Below, piece after piece: positions 17,344 through 26,306 of a stretch of DNA of 64,000 bases. Source of the stretch: Leifsonia sp. 1010 (lineage in GTDB: Bacteria; Actinomycetota; Actinomycetes; Actinomycetales; Microbacteriaceae); the NCBI RefSeq assembly GCF_031455295.1, contig NZ_JAVDSL010000001.1:62001-126000 (forward strand). Reading direction: 5' to 3'. The stretch's first letter is position 1; each line of letters begins with the position of its first letter. The notes under the pieces were generated by a model, which saw nothing but the letters and a program-made list of their open reading frames with translations, did no database searches and was not told where the DNA came from. Both the position numbers and the translations under genes were made by a program.

Positions 17344-19116
17344 GTGCGACGCCCGAACTTCCCCGCCTCAGATCCCGGTGCGGACGGCAGCGACCAGCAG
17401 CTGCCGCCCACCCAGGTGTTCGGACGCGCGCCGTCCGCCGACCCGCGCCGCCCCGTGCGCGCAACGCGTCCGGCCTCCGGTGTGCCGACGGGGAGCGGCG
17501 GTGCCACGAGTGGTGGCGCCGCAGGTGGCGCACCGTTCGACCCGTTCGGGATGGGCGGCGACGCCCCGGGTCTCGGCGGTGACGGCGCCGGACGCCGCGG
17601 CGGCAACGGTCGCGGCAACGGCGGCAGTGGAGGCAGCGGAGGCGGCGGCCGCAACGGCGGCGACAACGGCGACGGAACCGGCGGCGACGACGGCGGCATC
17701 CCCACTCCGCCCCCGGGCGGGCGCCGCGACAAAGCGCCGCGCAAGCGCCGCCGCACGAAGCGCATCATCGGCTGGACCGCCGCGGCCCTCGCGGTGATCC
17801 TCGTCGTGGTGGGCGGGTACGCCGCCTACAGCTACTTCCGGTTCGTCGGCGGAGTGAAGCACGTGGATGTGATCTCCAAGCCCGCGAACGATGTCGACGG
17901 TCAGGACCAGAACATCCTGCTGGTCGGCGACGACCACCGGCCCGACGGCGCCTCGCAGGCGGAGCTCGACCAGCTGAGCACCACAGACGACGGCGGCGGC
18001 ACCAACACGGACACGATGATGATCCTGCACATCCCCGCGAACGGGAAGTCGGCGACGCTGATCTCGCTCCCGCGCGACTCCTGGGTGGAGGTGCCGGGCC
18101 ACGGGATGAACAAGCTCAACGCCGCCTTCTCGCTGGGCGGCGGCGCGACGGATGCGGCGAGCGGCGCGAAGCTGCTCATCCAGACCGTGCAGAACCTCAC
18201 GGGCCTCAGCATCGACCATTACGTGCGCGTCTCGCTGCTCGGCTTCTACACGATCGCGCAGGCGCTGGGCCCCGTGCAGGTGTGCCTGAACAACGCGGTC
18301 GACGACCCGTACTCCGGCGCCAACTTCCCGGCGGGCGTCTCAACGCTGGACGCGAAGCAGGCGCTGTCCTTCGTGCGTCAGCGCCACGGACTCCCCCGCG
18401 GCGACCTCGACCGCGTCGTGCGGCAGCAGTACTTCCTCTCGGTGGAGGCGCACAAGTTCCTGTCGGCCGGCACGCTGCTGAACCCGGGCAAGCTGACCAA
18501 GGTGCTGGATGCGGTGAGCGGCTCCCTGGAGACCGATCCCGGCCTGAACTTCCTACAGCTCGCGGCCCAGCTGCAGGGGCTGACCGGCGGGAAGATCCAG
18601 TCGGCGACGATCCCGATCTCCGGCACGCCGACGATCACGGTCGACGGCGACGACATCTCGATCGTCGAGGTCGACACGGCCGCGATGCCGGCGTTCATCC
18701 AGAGCCTGATGGGCACCCCGAGCGCCTACGAGAAGGCGACGGCGGCGAAGCCGGCGGACACCTCGGTGACCGTGCTCAACGGCGGCAGCCAGAACGGCGC
18801 TGCGACGACCGCCAGCCAGACCCTCGCGGGCGCCGGTTTCAAGACCGGCACTCCGGGCGACGCCGACACCCGCGCGACGACGGTGATCCAATACCCCTCC
18901 GGACAGGAGGCACAGGCCAAGGCCGTCGCCGCCTACCTGCCGGGCGCGAGCGTGCAGGAGACCTCGTCCGTGAGCACCGTCACAGTCGTCCTCGGCGACG
19001 ACGGCATCATGCCCACGGCTCCCTCTGCGGGTGGTGGCACCGCTCCCGCCCCGGCCCCGACTCCCGCTCCGACCGGCCCCGCCACGAACTACAGCGACAC
19101 CGTCTGCATCAACTGA
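17344..19116 (+). CDS. LytR-CpsA-Psr (LCP) family cell-wall glycopolymer ligase
   Basis: 590 residues from GTG 17344. The first 140 residues are a Gly/Asn/Pro-rich cytoplasmic tail ending in a basic patch (KAPRKRRRTKR), then one membrane span at about 141-165. The extracellular LCP domain follows: QNILLVGDDHRPDG, NTDTMMILHIP, LISLPRDSWVEVPG, MNKLNAAFSLGG, IDHYVRVSLLGF, ALSFVRQRH and GDLDRVVRQQYF. These include the Arg and Asp residues known to hold polyprenyl diphosphate. A LytR_C domain lies near 480-560 and an Ala/Pro-rich tail closes the protein. LCP enzymes attach secondary wall polymers to peptidoglycan. The long Gly-rich cytosolic part is unusual for its length. Confidence 0.9.
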   Translation: MRRPNFPASDPGADGSDQQLPPTQVFGRAPSADPRRPVRATRPASGVPTGSGGATSGGAAGGAPFDPFGMGGDAPGLGGDGAGRRGGNGRGNGGSGGSGGGGRNGGDNGDGTGGDDGGIPTPPPGGRRDKAPRKRRRTKRIIGWTAAALAVILVVVGGYAAYSYFRFVGGVKHVDVISKPANDVDGQDQNILLVGDDHRPDGASQAELDQLSTTDDGGGTNTDTMMILHIPANGKSATLISLPRDSWVEVPGHGMNKLNAAFSLGGGATDAASGAKLLIQTVQNLTGLSIDHYVRVSLLGFYTIAQALGPVQVCLNNAVDDPYSGANFPAGVSTLDAKQALSFVRQRHGLPRGDLDRVVRQQYFLSVEAHKFLSAGTLLNPGKLTKVLDAVSGSLETDPGLNFLQLAAQLQGLTGGKIQSATIPISGTPTITVDGDDISIVEVDTAAMPAFIQSLMGTPSAYEKATAAKPADTSVTVLNGGSQNGAATTASQTLAGAGFKTGTPGDADTRATTVIQYPSGQEAQAKAVAAYLPGASVQETSSVSTVTVVLGDDGIMPTAPSAGGGTAPAPAPTPAPTGPATNYSDTVCIN

Positions 19117-19221
19117 TCGCGGACGCCTCCCGACGCAGCCTTCTTTCGGACCGGTCCGGGCCGGAGTTACGGTGACCCCCACGAGCCCAGCCTGACCAGC
19201 GCTCGTCCGGGGGGATGCACC

Positions 19222-22200
19222 ATGTTCACGCTTCCGTTCGCTTCCTCGAACAGCGAATCGAATCCAGGAGGGGCGCGGCGGAAGCCTCGCGCGACGACCG
19301 TCTGGGCCACCGTGGTGGCGCTGATCGCGGGGATCGCCATCCCCGTCACGGGCGGGTCCACCGCGACGGCGGCGCCCGGGAGCCTCGTCGCCGGCGTCGT
19401 CTGGGCGGACGTCAACCGGGATGGCGTGCACCAGAGCACCGAGCCCGTGAAAGCCGGGATCCCCATCCAGCTGTTGACCTCTCCGGGCGGTGTGGTCGTC
19501 GCGACGACCACGACCAGCGCGGCCGGGGTGTACCGGTTCCCGGACGTGGCGGACGGCACCTTCGTCGTGCGCGCGGACGCGAGCGCCGCGTTCCACTTCC
19601 CCGCGACCGCCTCCGGCGAGAACGACTTCGTCACCACCGGGCCGCCTCCGGTCGGCCAGCCGGAGCGCGGCGTGACGGCGCCGCTGACCATCGCCGGGAC
19701 GACGCAGGCCGTGGGGATCGACGCGGGGATGCAGCCGATCGCCGACCTCAGCGTCGCGCGGCTGCCGGTCGCGGAGGGATGCGACGGGTTCGCCGTCACG
19801 GGAACCCCGCCGTTCGACGCGACCGACGCCCCGGGGAAGGACTCGGGCCCGGGCAACTGCATCGTGCGCGTCATGGACACCGTGTCGCAGAACTATTCCG
19901 TCGCCCTGACCGGACTCCCGACCGGGGCCTCGGTGCCGAACGTGGTCGCCCGTTTCACCGTCTCCTCGCCCGACGGAGCGAAGCTCGAACTCGTCGGGCC
20001 GGGAACGAACGGGCTCCCGGCTGGATGCCTGGGGGCGGCGAACGGCGCCAACCCGCCGTCGTCACGCACCGTCAATGCCGACGGGTCGATCACCGTCATC
20101 TGCAACATCGGGAGCCTGTCGTCGAATGTCGCCGCGCTGCAGCTCGCCTACCGCTTCGCATCGAACACGCCCATCCCGTCGCACGCCGGGATCACGATGT
20201 CGGCATTCGCGCCCGCGGGCGACGCCGGGACGTCGGCCACCGTCGACGGCCCGCAGGTCGAGGTCACCGGGACGGCGCAGTGGGACCTGGAGAAGATCCC
20301 GTACCCGCCGTCCGGCGTCGGCAATGCGGGGCCGGACTTCACCATCCGCACGTACAACGGCGTCGCCGTCTCGGGGTACCTCGTCCGCTACAAGTTCAAC
20401 GTCGTCGACACCCTCCGCGGAGCCGGTGCCAGCGATCTGGTCTGGCCGGCCTCCTTCACCGACGTGATGCCCGAGTTCCCGAACGCGCGGATCACCCAGT
20501 GCCGCTCGGCCGAACCCGCGGACAACTCGCTGTCGTCGCCGTGGACGCTGACCTGTCCTCTGGAAGAGGTCCAGGGAACCGACGGCTGGCAGCTCAGCAT
20601 CCGGCCCAATAGCGGCCGCGGGAGCGACACCGGCGAGGGCCACATGATCATGACGATCTTCGTCCCCCTCGACGACATGAACAGAGCCATCGACCCCTCC
20701 TGGCAGCCGGGACAGCCCAACCCGACCGGCACGTTCGACTTCCAGAACCGTGCTCAGGACACCGACCGCTGGGTGATCAACGGCGGCGCGCCGAACTACG
20801 GCCCGGACCACGAACCAGGCTCGAACGGCACCGGTAACAACCTCGTGACGATCGTCAGAAACGCGGCCGCACCCACGTGGGACCTGCAGAAGAGCTTCTT
20901 CGGGGGGCCGTCCTTCGTGACGCAGACGGTCAACGGCGTCCCGGTCAACGGCTACCGGGTCGACTACCTCCTCAACATCGTCGATCTGGCCGGCCCGGAC
21001 AATGTCGGACCGTGGCTCGATCTGCCCGTCACGTTCAAGGACAGGCTGGTCAGCCATCCAGGCGCACTCCTGACGAGCTGCGATGCTCTGCAGCCCGACC
21101 CCAACGCGGCGACCGTCACGTGCGACATGGGTGCCCAGCCTGCGGCCGGGTGGACCATCAGACCGACGCCGAACCAGCGCGGGTTCAACGATCGCCGCAT
21201 GAACATCGTCGTCCGCTTCTTCATCCCGATGAGCACGCTGCCGGCCGACCCCTGCCAGTCGAACGTCACCCTCGATCTGCGCAACGAGGCGATCGACTCC
21301 GACCCGTGGACGGCGGGCGGCGACCTCAACAACGGCACAGGCTTCGAGCCGGGATGGAACGGCACGACCGCGACCGGCAACAACCTCGACGTGCGCAGCG
21401 TGCGCCCCTCCGCCGGGGAGTGCGGCTCCCTCACCGGCAACAAGCAGTACATCCGCAACGGCGCCACCTACAACGGTCCGACCTTCGGCGGCGACGTCGT
21501 GCAGTCGTTCGTCAGCCTCTCGGCGAACAACAACCGGGTGTCCGTGCCCGACCTCAAGCTGTGCGACGTGTTCGACGTCTCGGTGCTGAAGCTCGTCGCG
21601 GGCACGCCACGGATGGGGACGTTCCCCTCCGGCACCAACGTGAACCCGGCGAACTACGTCATCGAGTACGCGGTCGGGCCCAATCAGGTGAAGACCCAGA
21701 ACGGACCGTTGACCGGCGGCCTGTACCCGATCGACGCGTCGTCGATCACGGGTGCGGCGACGGACTGCCGCAACGCGCCGGGCCCGTGGACGACCGACCC
21801 GGCGGCGGCCTTCGGTGCGAACTGGCAGGACGTGGTCAACATGGTGCGCATCCGCCCGGTCGACCCGACCCGGGTCGAGACAGGGCCGTTCGCCGCGCAC
21901 CTGATCTTCGAGCTCGAGACCCGGACCTTCTACAACGGCGGCCCCAACGCCTCCGAGGCGATCCCGTCCGGCGTGCGCGTGACCAATGTCGGCGGGTGGC
22001 CGACCGGCGCCACTGGCAACGGGTGGGGCACCGTGTCGCGCCAGATCCCGTTCTCGGGGATGCTGCTCGGCGTCGCCAAGGCGATCGTCCCCACGCAGTA
22101 TTTCCCCGGCGACACCGCCATCTGGGATATGACGGCATCGATCAGCCGCACCACGGTCGGGGCGACGCTGCAGAACCTGCGGCTCGTGGATACGATCCCC

Positions 22201-25200
22201 GCCGATCTGCACTTCGACTCGGTCTGCACGCAGAACCTGCTGCCGCCCGGAGTGACCGTGAGCTACGACCAGCAGACGCGACGCGTCACCTTCATCGCCG
22301 GAGACATCCCGATCGTGAGCGCGCCGAGCCAGACCGTCTTCAGCCCCACCCCCGGAGCTACCCGCGGACGTCTGCGGATCTGCACGACGGTCGACAGCCT
22401 CGCGCAACCCGGAGACACGCACGTCAACACCGTGCAGGCGCTGGCGGACAACGCGGAGAACGCGCCGACGGCGCAGGCGACGATCCAGATCGTCGGATCG
22501 GGCCAGCTCGGCATCACGAAGAGCGTCGACAAGCCGTTCGTGGCGAGCGGCGAGACGTACACCTGGTCGTTGGAGTGGGGGAACACCTCGACGCAGATCG
22601 CCTTCCAGCCGCCGGACGTGATCGACGTGCTGCCGTGGAACGGCGACGGCGACCCCGCATCCGGTTCGGCACGATCGCAGTACGCATCGGACTACAGCGG
22701 AACCGCGCGGCTGTCGGGGCCGCTCGCGGCGCCGACCTACCTCCGCGGCGCCACCGGGGCCGTGCCGGGCACCTGGTACTACTCGAGCGCTCCCCCGGCG
22801 ACACTCGTCCACGATCCGCGCGACGCGTCCAACGCGAACCCCGCGGCACCGGGAGGGCTCTGGCGGACAGCGGGCGAGATCACCGATTTCAGCACGGTCA
22901 CCGCCGTCCGGTTCGTCTCCAGCGGGTTCCTCGGTGTGCAGACACGGGTGCGCGCATCCATCCCCGCAGTGTCGACCAGCAACGACCTCGACAACGTGTA
23001 CGTGAACCGGGCCATGATCTTCTCGGCCACGTTCGCGAACCAGCCACTGCTGTCGAACGAGCCCTACGTGCTGATGCCGGGCTTCTCGCTGGGCGACCTG
23101 GTCTGGCTCGACAGCAACGGGGACGGGAAGTTCGACGGCGGGGAGCACGGCATCCCCGGCGTCGCCGTGCAGGTGCTGACCGAGAACGGGGATGTCGTCG
23201 GCACGGCGACGACGGATGCGAACGGCCGCTGGTCGGTGACGTCGCTTCCGGCCGGCCGGTACGTCGTGCACCTTCCCGCCGCGATGTTCGCGGCGGGTGG
23301 CCCGCTCGCCGGGACGGTGGTCCGCACCACCGCATCCAGCCCGGCGCTGACACCGAACGAGGATGCCGACAACAACAACACCGCCTCCCCCGACCCTGCT
23401 GCGACAGGGCTGACGAGCACTCCGGTCACGCTGGCGAACCAGTTCGCGGCCGGCGCCCTCGTCGGAGGCAACGGCCCCTCAGGTGACGACGTCGCCGGAC
23501 TCGCCGGGGAGCTCATCCCCGACTCGTTCACCGCGTTCACCGTCGACCTCGCCGTGCTGCCGGCGCCCGGCATCCACATCGAGAAGGCCACCAACACGGA
23601 GGACGCCGACGACGCTCCCGGACCGCTCGTCCCGGTCGGCGGCGCCGTGCAGTGGACGTACGTTGTCACGAACTCGGGCGCCGTCGACCTGACCGACGTC
23701 ACGGTCACGGACGACCAGGTCGCGGCCGCCGACATCGACTGCGATGCCACCGGAGGCAACGTCGTCGCGGGGCCGCTCGCACCCGGCGCGTCCTTCACCT
23801 GCGTCGCGACCGGGACGGCGACCGCCGGGCAGTACGCCAACACGGGCACCGTCACGGGTCTCGACCCGGCGGCAGTGCGGGTCGACGACGACGATCCGTC
23901 GCACTACTTCGGGATCGTCTCCGGCATCGACGTGGTCAAATCGTCTACCACCACCGACGTGGTGCAGGTCGGGCAGCAGATCCCGTACAGCTTCCTGGTC
24001 ACGAACACCGGAAACAGCCCGCTCACCGGCATCACCGTCGAGGATGTGGTCGCCGCGCCGTCGGATCCGGCCGGCCTCTCGGCGGTGGACTGTCCCGCGA
24101 GCGCCCTCGCCGGCGGCGCCAGCATGACCTGCACGGCGACCTACACCACCACGCAGGCCGACCTCGACAGCGGCTCCGTCACGGACACCGCGACCGCCAC
24201 GGGCACGCCACCCGCCACGCCGGATGAGCCCAACCCGCCGCGGGTCGCCTCGCCGCCGGTCACCGTAACGCTCCCCGTCACCCACACGAGCTCGATCACC
24301 GTGCTAAAGACCATGGCGCAGCCGAGCACTGTTCCCTTCACGGCGGGCCTGCGCATCCCCTACGACTTCCTGGTGACGAACACCGGGAACACCGTGCTCA
24401 CGGACATCGTCGTCACCGACGTCCAGATCGCCCCGGCGGTCCAAGCCGCCCTCTCGCCGGTGGACTGCCCGGCGACCACGCTCGCGCCGCAAGAGGACAT
24501 GACCTGCACCGCCACGTACGAGGTCAGTCAGGCGGACGTCGACAACGGGTCGCTCACCGACACGGCCGTGGCCACCGCCGTCCCGGCGCCGAGACCCGAT
24601 GCTCCGAACCCGCCGGCGATCGCCTCCCCGCCGTCCAGCGTGACGATCACGGCGAACGATCTCCCGGGAATCCGCGTCGAGAAGTCGTCCATGACGACGA
24701 GCGTGGTCCGAGCGGGACAACGGATCCCGTACACGTTCCTGGTCACCAACACCGGCAATGTCCCGCTGACCGGGATCACCGTGGACGACCAGGTGGCCGC
24801 GCCGTCGTCACCGGGCAACCTGTCCCCTGTCGACTGCCCCGCCGATCCCCTGCCCGTCGGAGGGCAGCTCACGTGCACCGCGACGTACACCACCACCCAG
24901 GCCGACGTGGACAACGGCTCCGTCAACGACGCTGCCACCGCCTCCGGCACCCCGCCGACCCCGCCGGGCGGTTCGACGCCGGACCCGATCCGTTCCTCCG
25001 CCTCGACGGTCACCATCGCGGTGGCCGACGATCCAGGGCTCAGCGTGGTCAAGACCTCGGACACCGCGGCCGTGACGATGGTGGGTCAGCAGGTCCGCTT
25101 CGCGTTCCTGGTGACGAACACCGGCAACGTCACGCTCGCCGACGTCACGGTCTCCGACACCGTCGCTGCGCCGTCCGATCAGGCGGACCTGTCCGCCGTC

Positions 25201-25413
25201 GACTGCCCGGCGAGCATCCTGGCGCCCGGGGAGCGGATGACGTGCTCCGCCACCTACACGACCACGGCCTCCGACCTCCTGCTCGCCGCGGCGATCTCCG
25301 ACCGGGCCACCGCGGCCGGGACCGCCCCCGACGGCACGCGCATCGGTTCGCCCGAGGCCGTGCTCACGCTGCCCGTACGTACGATCCAGAACCTGCCGGT
25401 GGTGAGCGGCTAG
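19222..25413 (+). CDS. Very large secreted surface protein with SdrD B-like and DUF11/DUF7507 repeats
   Basis: 2063 residues. A signal peptide (basic start, hydrophobic TTVWATVVALIAGIAIPVTG, cut after TATAAP) precedes an SdrD-B-like Ig module (AGVVWADVNRDGVHQSTEPV). A beta-rich region of about 1200 residues with repeated DUF11-type segments follows. A second SdrD-B module (GDLVWLDSNGDGKFDGGEHG) lies near residue 1292, then five DUF7507/DUF11-type repeats of about 120 residues from 23.56 kb on. Four of those carry the pattern VGQ.IPY.FLVTNTGN, VDCPAS, MTCTATYTTTQAD. The DxNxDG calcium loops suggest Ca-stabilised rods. The protein ends LPVRTIQNLPVVSG with no LPXTG motif, hydrophobic span or basic tail, so it has no visible wall anchor. 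A GGGGGGA ribosome site precedes ATG 19222. Likely an adhesin or stalk protein. Confidence 0.88.
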   Translation: MFTLPFASSNSESNPGGARRKPRATTVWATVVALIAGIAIPVTGGSTATAAPGSLVAGVVWADVNRDGVHQSTEPVKAGIPIQLLTSPGGVVVATTTTSAAGVYRFPDVADGTFVVRADASAAFHFPATASGENDFVTTGPPPVGQPERGVTAPLTIAGTTQAVGIDAGMQPIADLSVARLPVAEGCDGFAVTGTPPFDATDAPGKDSGPGNCIVRVMDTVSQNYSVALTGLPTGASVPNVVARFTVSSPDGAKLELVGPGTNGLPAGCLGAANGANPPSSRTVNADGSITVICNIGSLSSNVAALQLAYRFASNTPIPSHAGITMSAFAPAGDAGTSATVDGPQVEVTGTAQWDLEKIPYPPSGVGNAGPDFTIRTYNGVAVSGYLVRYKFNVVDTLRGAGASDLVWPASFTDVMPEFPNARITQCRSAEPADNSLSSPWTLTCPLEEVQGTDGWQLSIRPNSGRGSDTGEGHMIMTIFVPLDDMNRAIDPSWQPGQPNPTGTFDFQNRAQDTDRWVINGGAPNYGPDHEPGSNGTGNNLVTIVRNAAAPTWDLQKSFFGGPSFVTQTVNGVPVNGYRVDYLLNIVDLAGPDNVGPWLDLPVTFKDRLVSHPGALLTSCDALQPDPNAATVTCDMGAQPAAGWTIRPTPNQRGFNDRRMNIVVRFFIPMSTLPADPCQSNVTLDLRNEAIDSDPWTAGGDLNNGTGFEPGWNGTTATGNNLDVRSVRPSAGECGSLTGNKQYIRNGATYNGPTFGGDVVQSFVSLSANNNRVSVPDLKLCDVFDVSVLKLVAGTPRMGTFPSGTNVNPANYVIEYAVGPNQVKTQNGPLTGGLYPIDASSITGAATDCRNAPGPWTTDPAAAFGANWQDVVNMVRIRPVDPTRVETGPFAAHLIFELETRTFYNGGPNASEAIPSGVRVTNVGGWPTGATGNGWGTVSRQIPFSGMLLGVAKAIVPTQYFPGDTAIWDMTASISRTTVGATLQNLRLVDTIPADLHFDSVCTQNLLPPGVTVSYDQQTRRVTFIAGDIPIVSAPSQTVFSPTPGATRGRLRICTTVDSLAQPGDTHVNTVQALADNAENAPTAQATIQIVGSGQLGITKSVDKPFVASGETYTWSLEWGNTSTQIAFQPPDVIDVLPWNGDGDPASGSARSQYASDYSGTARLSGPLAAPTYLRGATGAVPGTWYYSSAPPATLVHDPRDASNANPAAPGGLWRTAGEITDFSTVTAVRFVSSGFLGVQTRVRASIPAVSTSNDLDNVYVNRAMIFSATFANQPLLSNEPYVLMPGFSLGDLVWLDSNGDGKFDGGEHGIPGVAVQVLTENGDVVGTATTDANGRWSVTSLPAGRYVVHLPAAMFAAGGPLAGTVVRTTASSPALTPNEDADNNNTASPDPAATGLTSTPVTLANQFAAGALVGGNGPSGDDVAGLAGELIPDSFTAFTVDLAVLPAPGIHIEKATNTEDADDAPGPLVPVGGAVQWTYVVTNSGAVDLTDVTVTDDQVAAADIDCDATGGNVVAGPLAPGASFTCVATGTATAGQYANTGTVTGLDPAAVRVDDDDPSHYFGIVSGIDVVKSSTTTDVVQVGQQIPYSFLVTNTGNSPLTGITVEDVVAAPSDPAGLSAVDCPASALAGGASMTCTATYTTTQADLDSGSVTDTATATGTPPATPDEPNPPRVASPPVTVTLPVTHTSSITVLKTMAQPSTVPFTAGLRIPYDFLVTNTGNTVLTDIVVTDVQIAPAVQAALSPVDCPATTLAPQEDMTCTATYEVSQADVDNGSLTDTAVATAVPAPRPDAPNPPAIASPPSSVTITANDLPGIRVEKSSMTTSVVRAGQRIPYTFLVTNTGNVPLTGITVDDQVAAPSSPGNLSPVDCPADPLPVGGQLTCTATYTTTQADVDNGSVNDAATASGTPPTPPGGSTPDPIRSSASTVTIAVADDPGLSVVKTSDTAAVTMVGQQVRFAFLVTNTGNVTLADVTVSDTVAAPSDQADLSAVDCPASILAPGERMTCSATYTTTASDLLLAAAISDRATAAGTAPDGTRIGSPEAVLTLPVRTIQNLPVVSG

Positions 25414-25417
25414 CGCG

Positions 25418-25879
25418 TCAGGTACCGGTCACCCCCGCAGTGGCCTCCCGGTAGGCGACGGTGGCACCGCGCAGGTACGTCTGCAGACCGGCCAGCTGGT
25501 GCGCATCCAGGCTGGCGACGACCTCGCCGATCGGCTGCCGGACCTGACCGAGGATCCGCGCCAATCCGTCGGGAAGGGTTCCCGTCGCTTCGATGACGAG
25601 CCGGCGGCGGTCCTCCGGGTCGATGACGCGGCGAGCCGCTCCCACCGCTTCCAGGCGATCGAGCAGCCGTGTCGTCGCACCCGTGGTCAGGCCGAGCCGC
25701 TGCGCCAGCTGCCCGCCGTTGAGCGGACCCTCGAGGTCGAGGATGTTCAGCGCCTGGTAGTCGGTCGCGCCCAGCCCGACGGCGTCGGCGGCGGCGAGAT
25801 GGAACGTGACGACAGCAGCGAGATACCGGCGGTAGTCGTCGGACAGGGCAGCGGGGTCAGTCCAGTCCGACAGCGGCAT
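25418..25879 (-). CDS. MarR family transcriptional regulator
   Basis: 153 residues from the internal ATG 25879 (MPLSDWTDPAALSDDYRRYL), chosen because an upstream start would overlap the divergent NTF2-like gene. Winged helix: GLGATDYQALNILDLEGPLNGGQLAQRLGLTTGATTRLLDRLEAVGAARRVIDPEDRRRLVIEAT, with the wing motif DPEDRRRL typical of MarR. It ends 5 bp from the stop of the giant surface protein on the opposite strand. Probable target: the divergent gene at 25899. Confidence 0.87.
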   Translation of the reverse strand: MPLSDWTDPAALSDDYRRYLAAVVTFHLAAADAVGLGATDYQALNILDLEGPLNGGQLAQRLGLTTGATTRLLDRLEAVGAARRVIDPEDRRRLVIEATGTLPDGLARILGQVRQPIGEVVASLDAHQLAGLQTYLRGATVAYREATAGVTGT

Positions 25880-25898
25880 CCGGGCCTCGCTCGAGAGG

Positions 25899-26276
25899 AT
25901 GGTCTCGGCCTGGGATGCGGGGGACGCGGCCGCGTTCTCCGAAGAGTTCACCGACGACGCGACCTACGTGATCTACGTCGGGCTCGTCTACACGGGCCGG
26001 AGGGCGATCGAGGAGGGACATGTGCCGGTCTTCGAGAAGTGGCAGAAAGGAACGCGGATGTCCATGCTCGTGCGCGAGATCCGCTTCCTCGGTGACGCGA
26101 CCGCCGTCGTGCTCACCGAGGGCGGCATCGGGAAGCGGACCATCCGTCGCGACAAGGTGCAGACCTACACGTTCGTCCGGGAAGCGGACGGGCGCTGGAG
26201 GTGCACTGCCTTCCAGAACACCAGGAAGAACTCGCTGTTCATCCGGATGAACGCGCTGAGCTCGCCGCGACCCTGA
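25899..26276 (+). CDS. NTF2-like / SgcJ-EcaC family protein, short N-terminus
   Basis: 125 residues from ATG 25899. The sequence VSAWDAGDAAAFSEEFTDDATYVIYVGLVYTGRRAIEEGHVPVF is the SgcJ/EcaC (SnoaL-related, NTF2 fold) pattern, ending with DGRWRCTAFQNTRKN. Members of this family normally have a full first helix of about 15 more residues. Here the frame upstream is open to a TAG at 25833 and encodes IRASLERMVSAW, a good match for that helix, but contains no ATG or GTG. Either a rare start is used or the gene has lost its start. Faces the MarR gene, which may control it. Confidence 0.78.
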   Translation: MVSAWDAGDAAAFSEEFTDDATYVIYVGLVYTGRRAIEEGHVPVFEKWQKGTRMSMLVREIRFLGDATAVVLTEGGIGKRTIRRDKVQTYTFVREADGRWRCTAFQNTRKNSLFIRMNALSSPRP

Positions 26277-26306
26277 GCCGGGAGGAGACGGGCCGCCGGA
26301 CGCGCG

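Noticed and set aside
20062-23271. A 1069-codon minus-strand frame opposite the giant surface protein
   Set aside because: Same reason: R/H/D-rich antisense shadow of a gene with evident domains and signal peptide.
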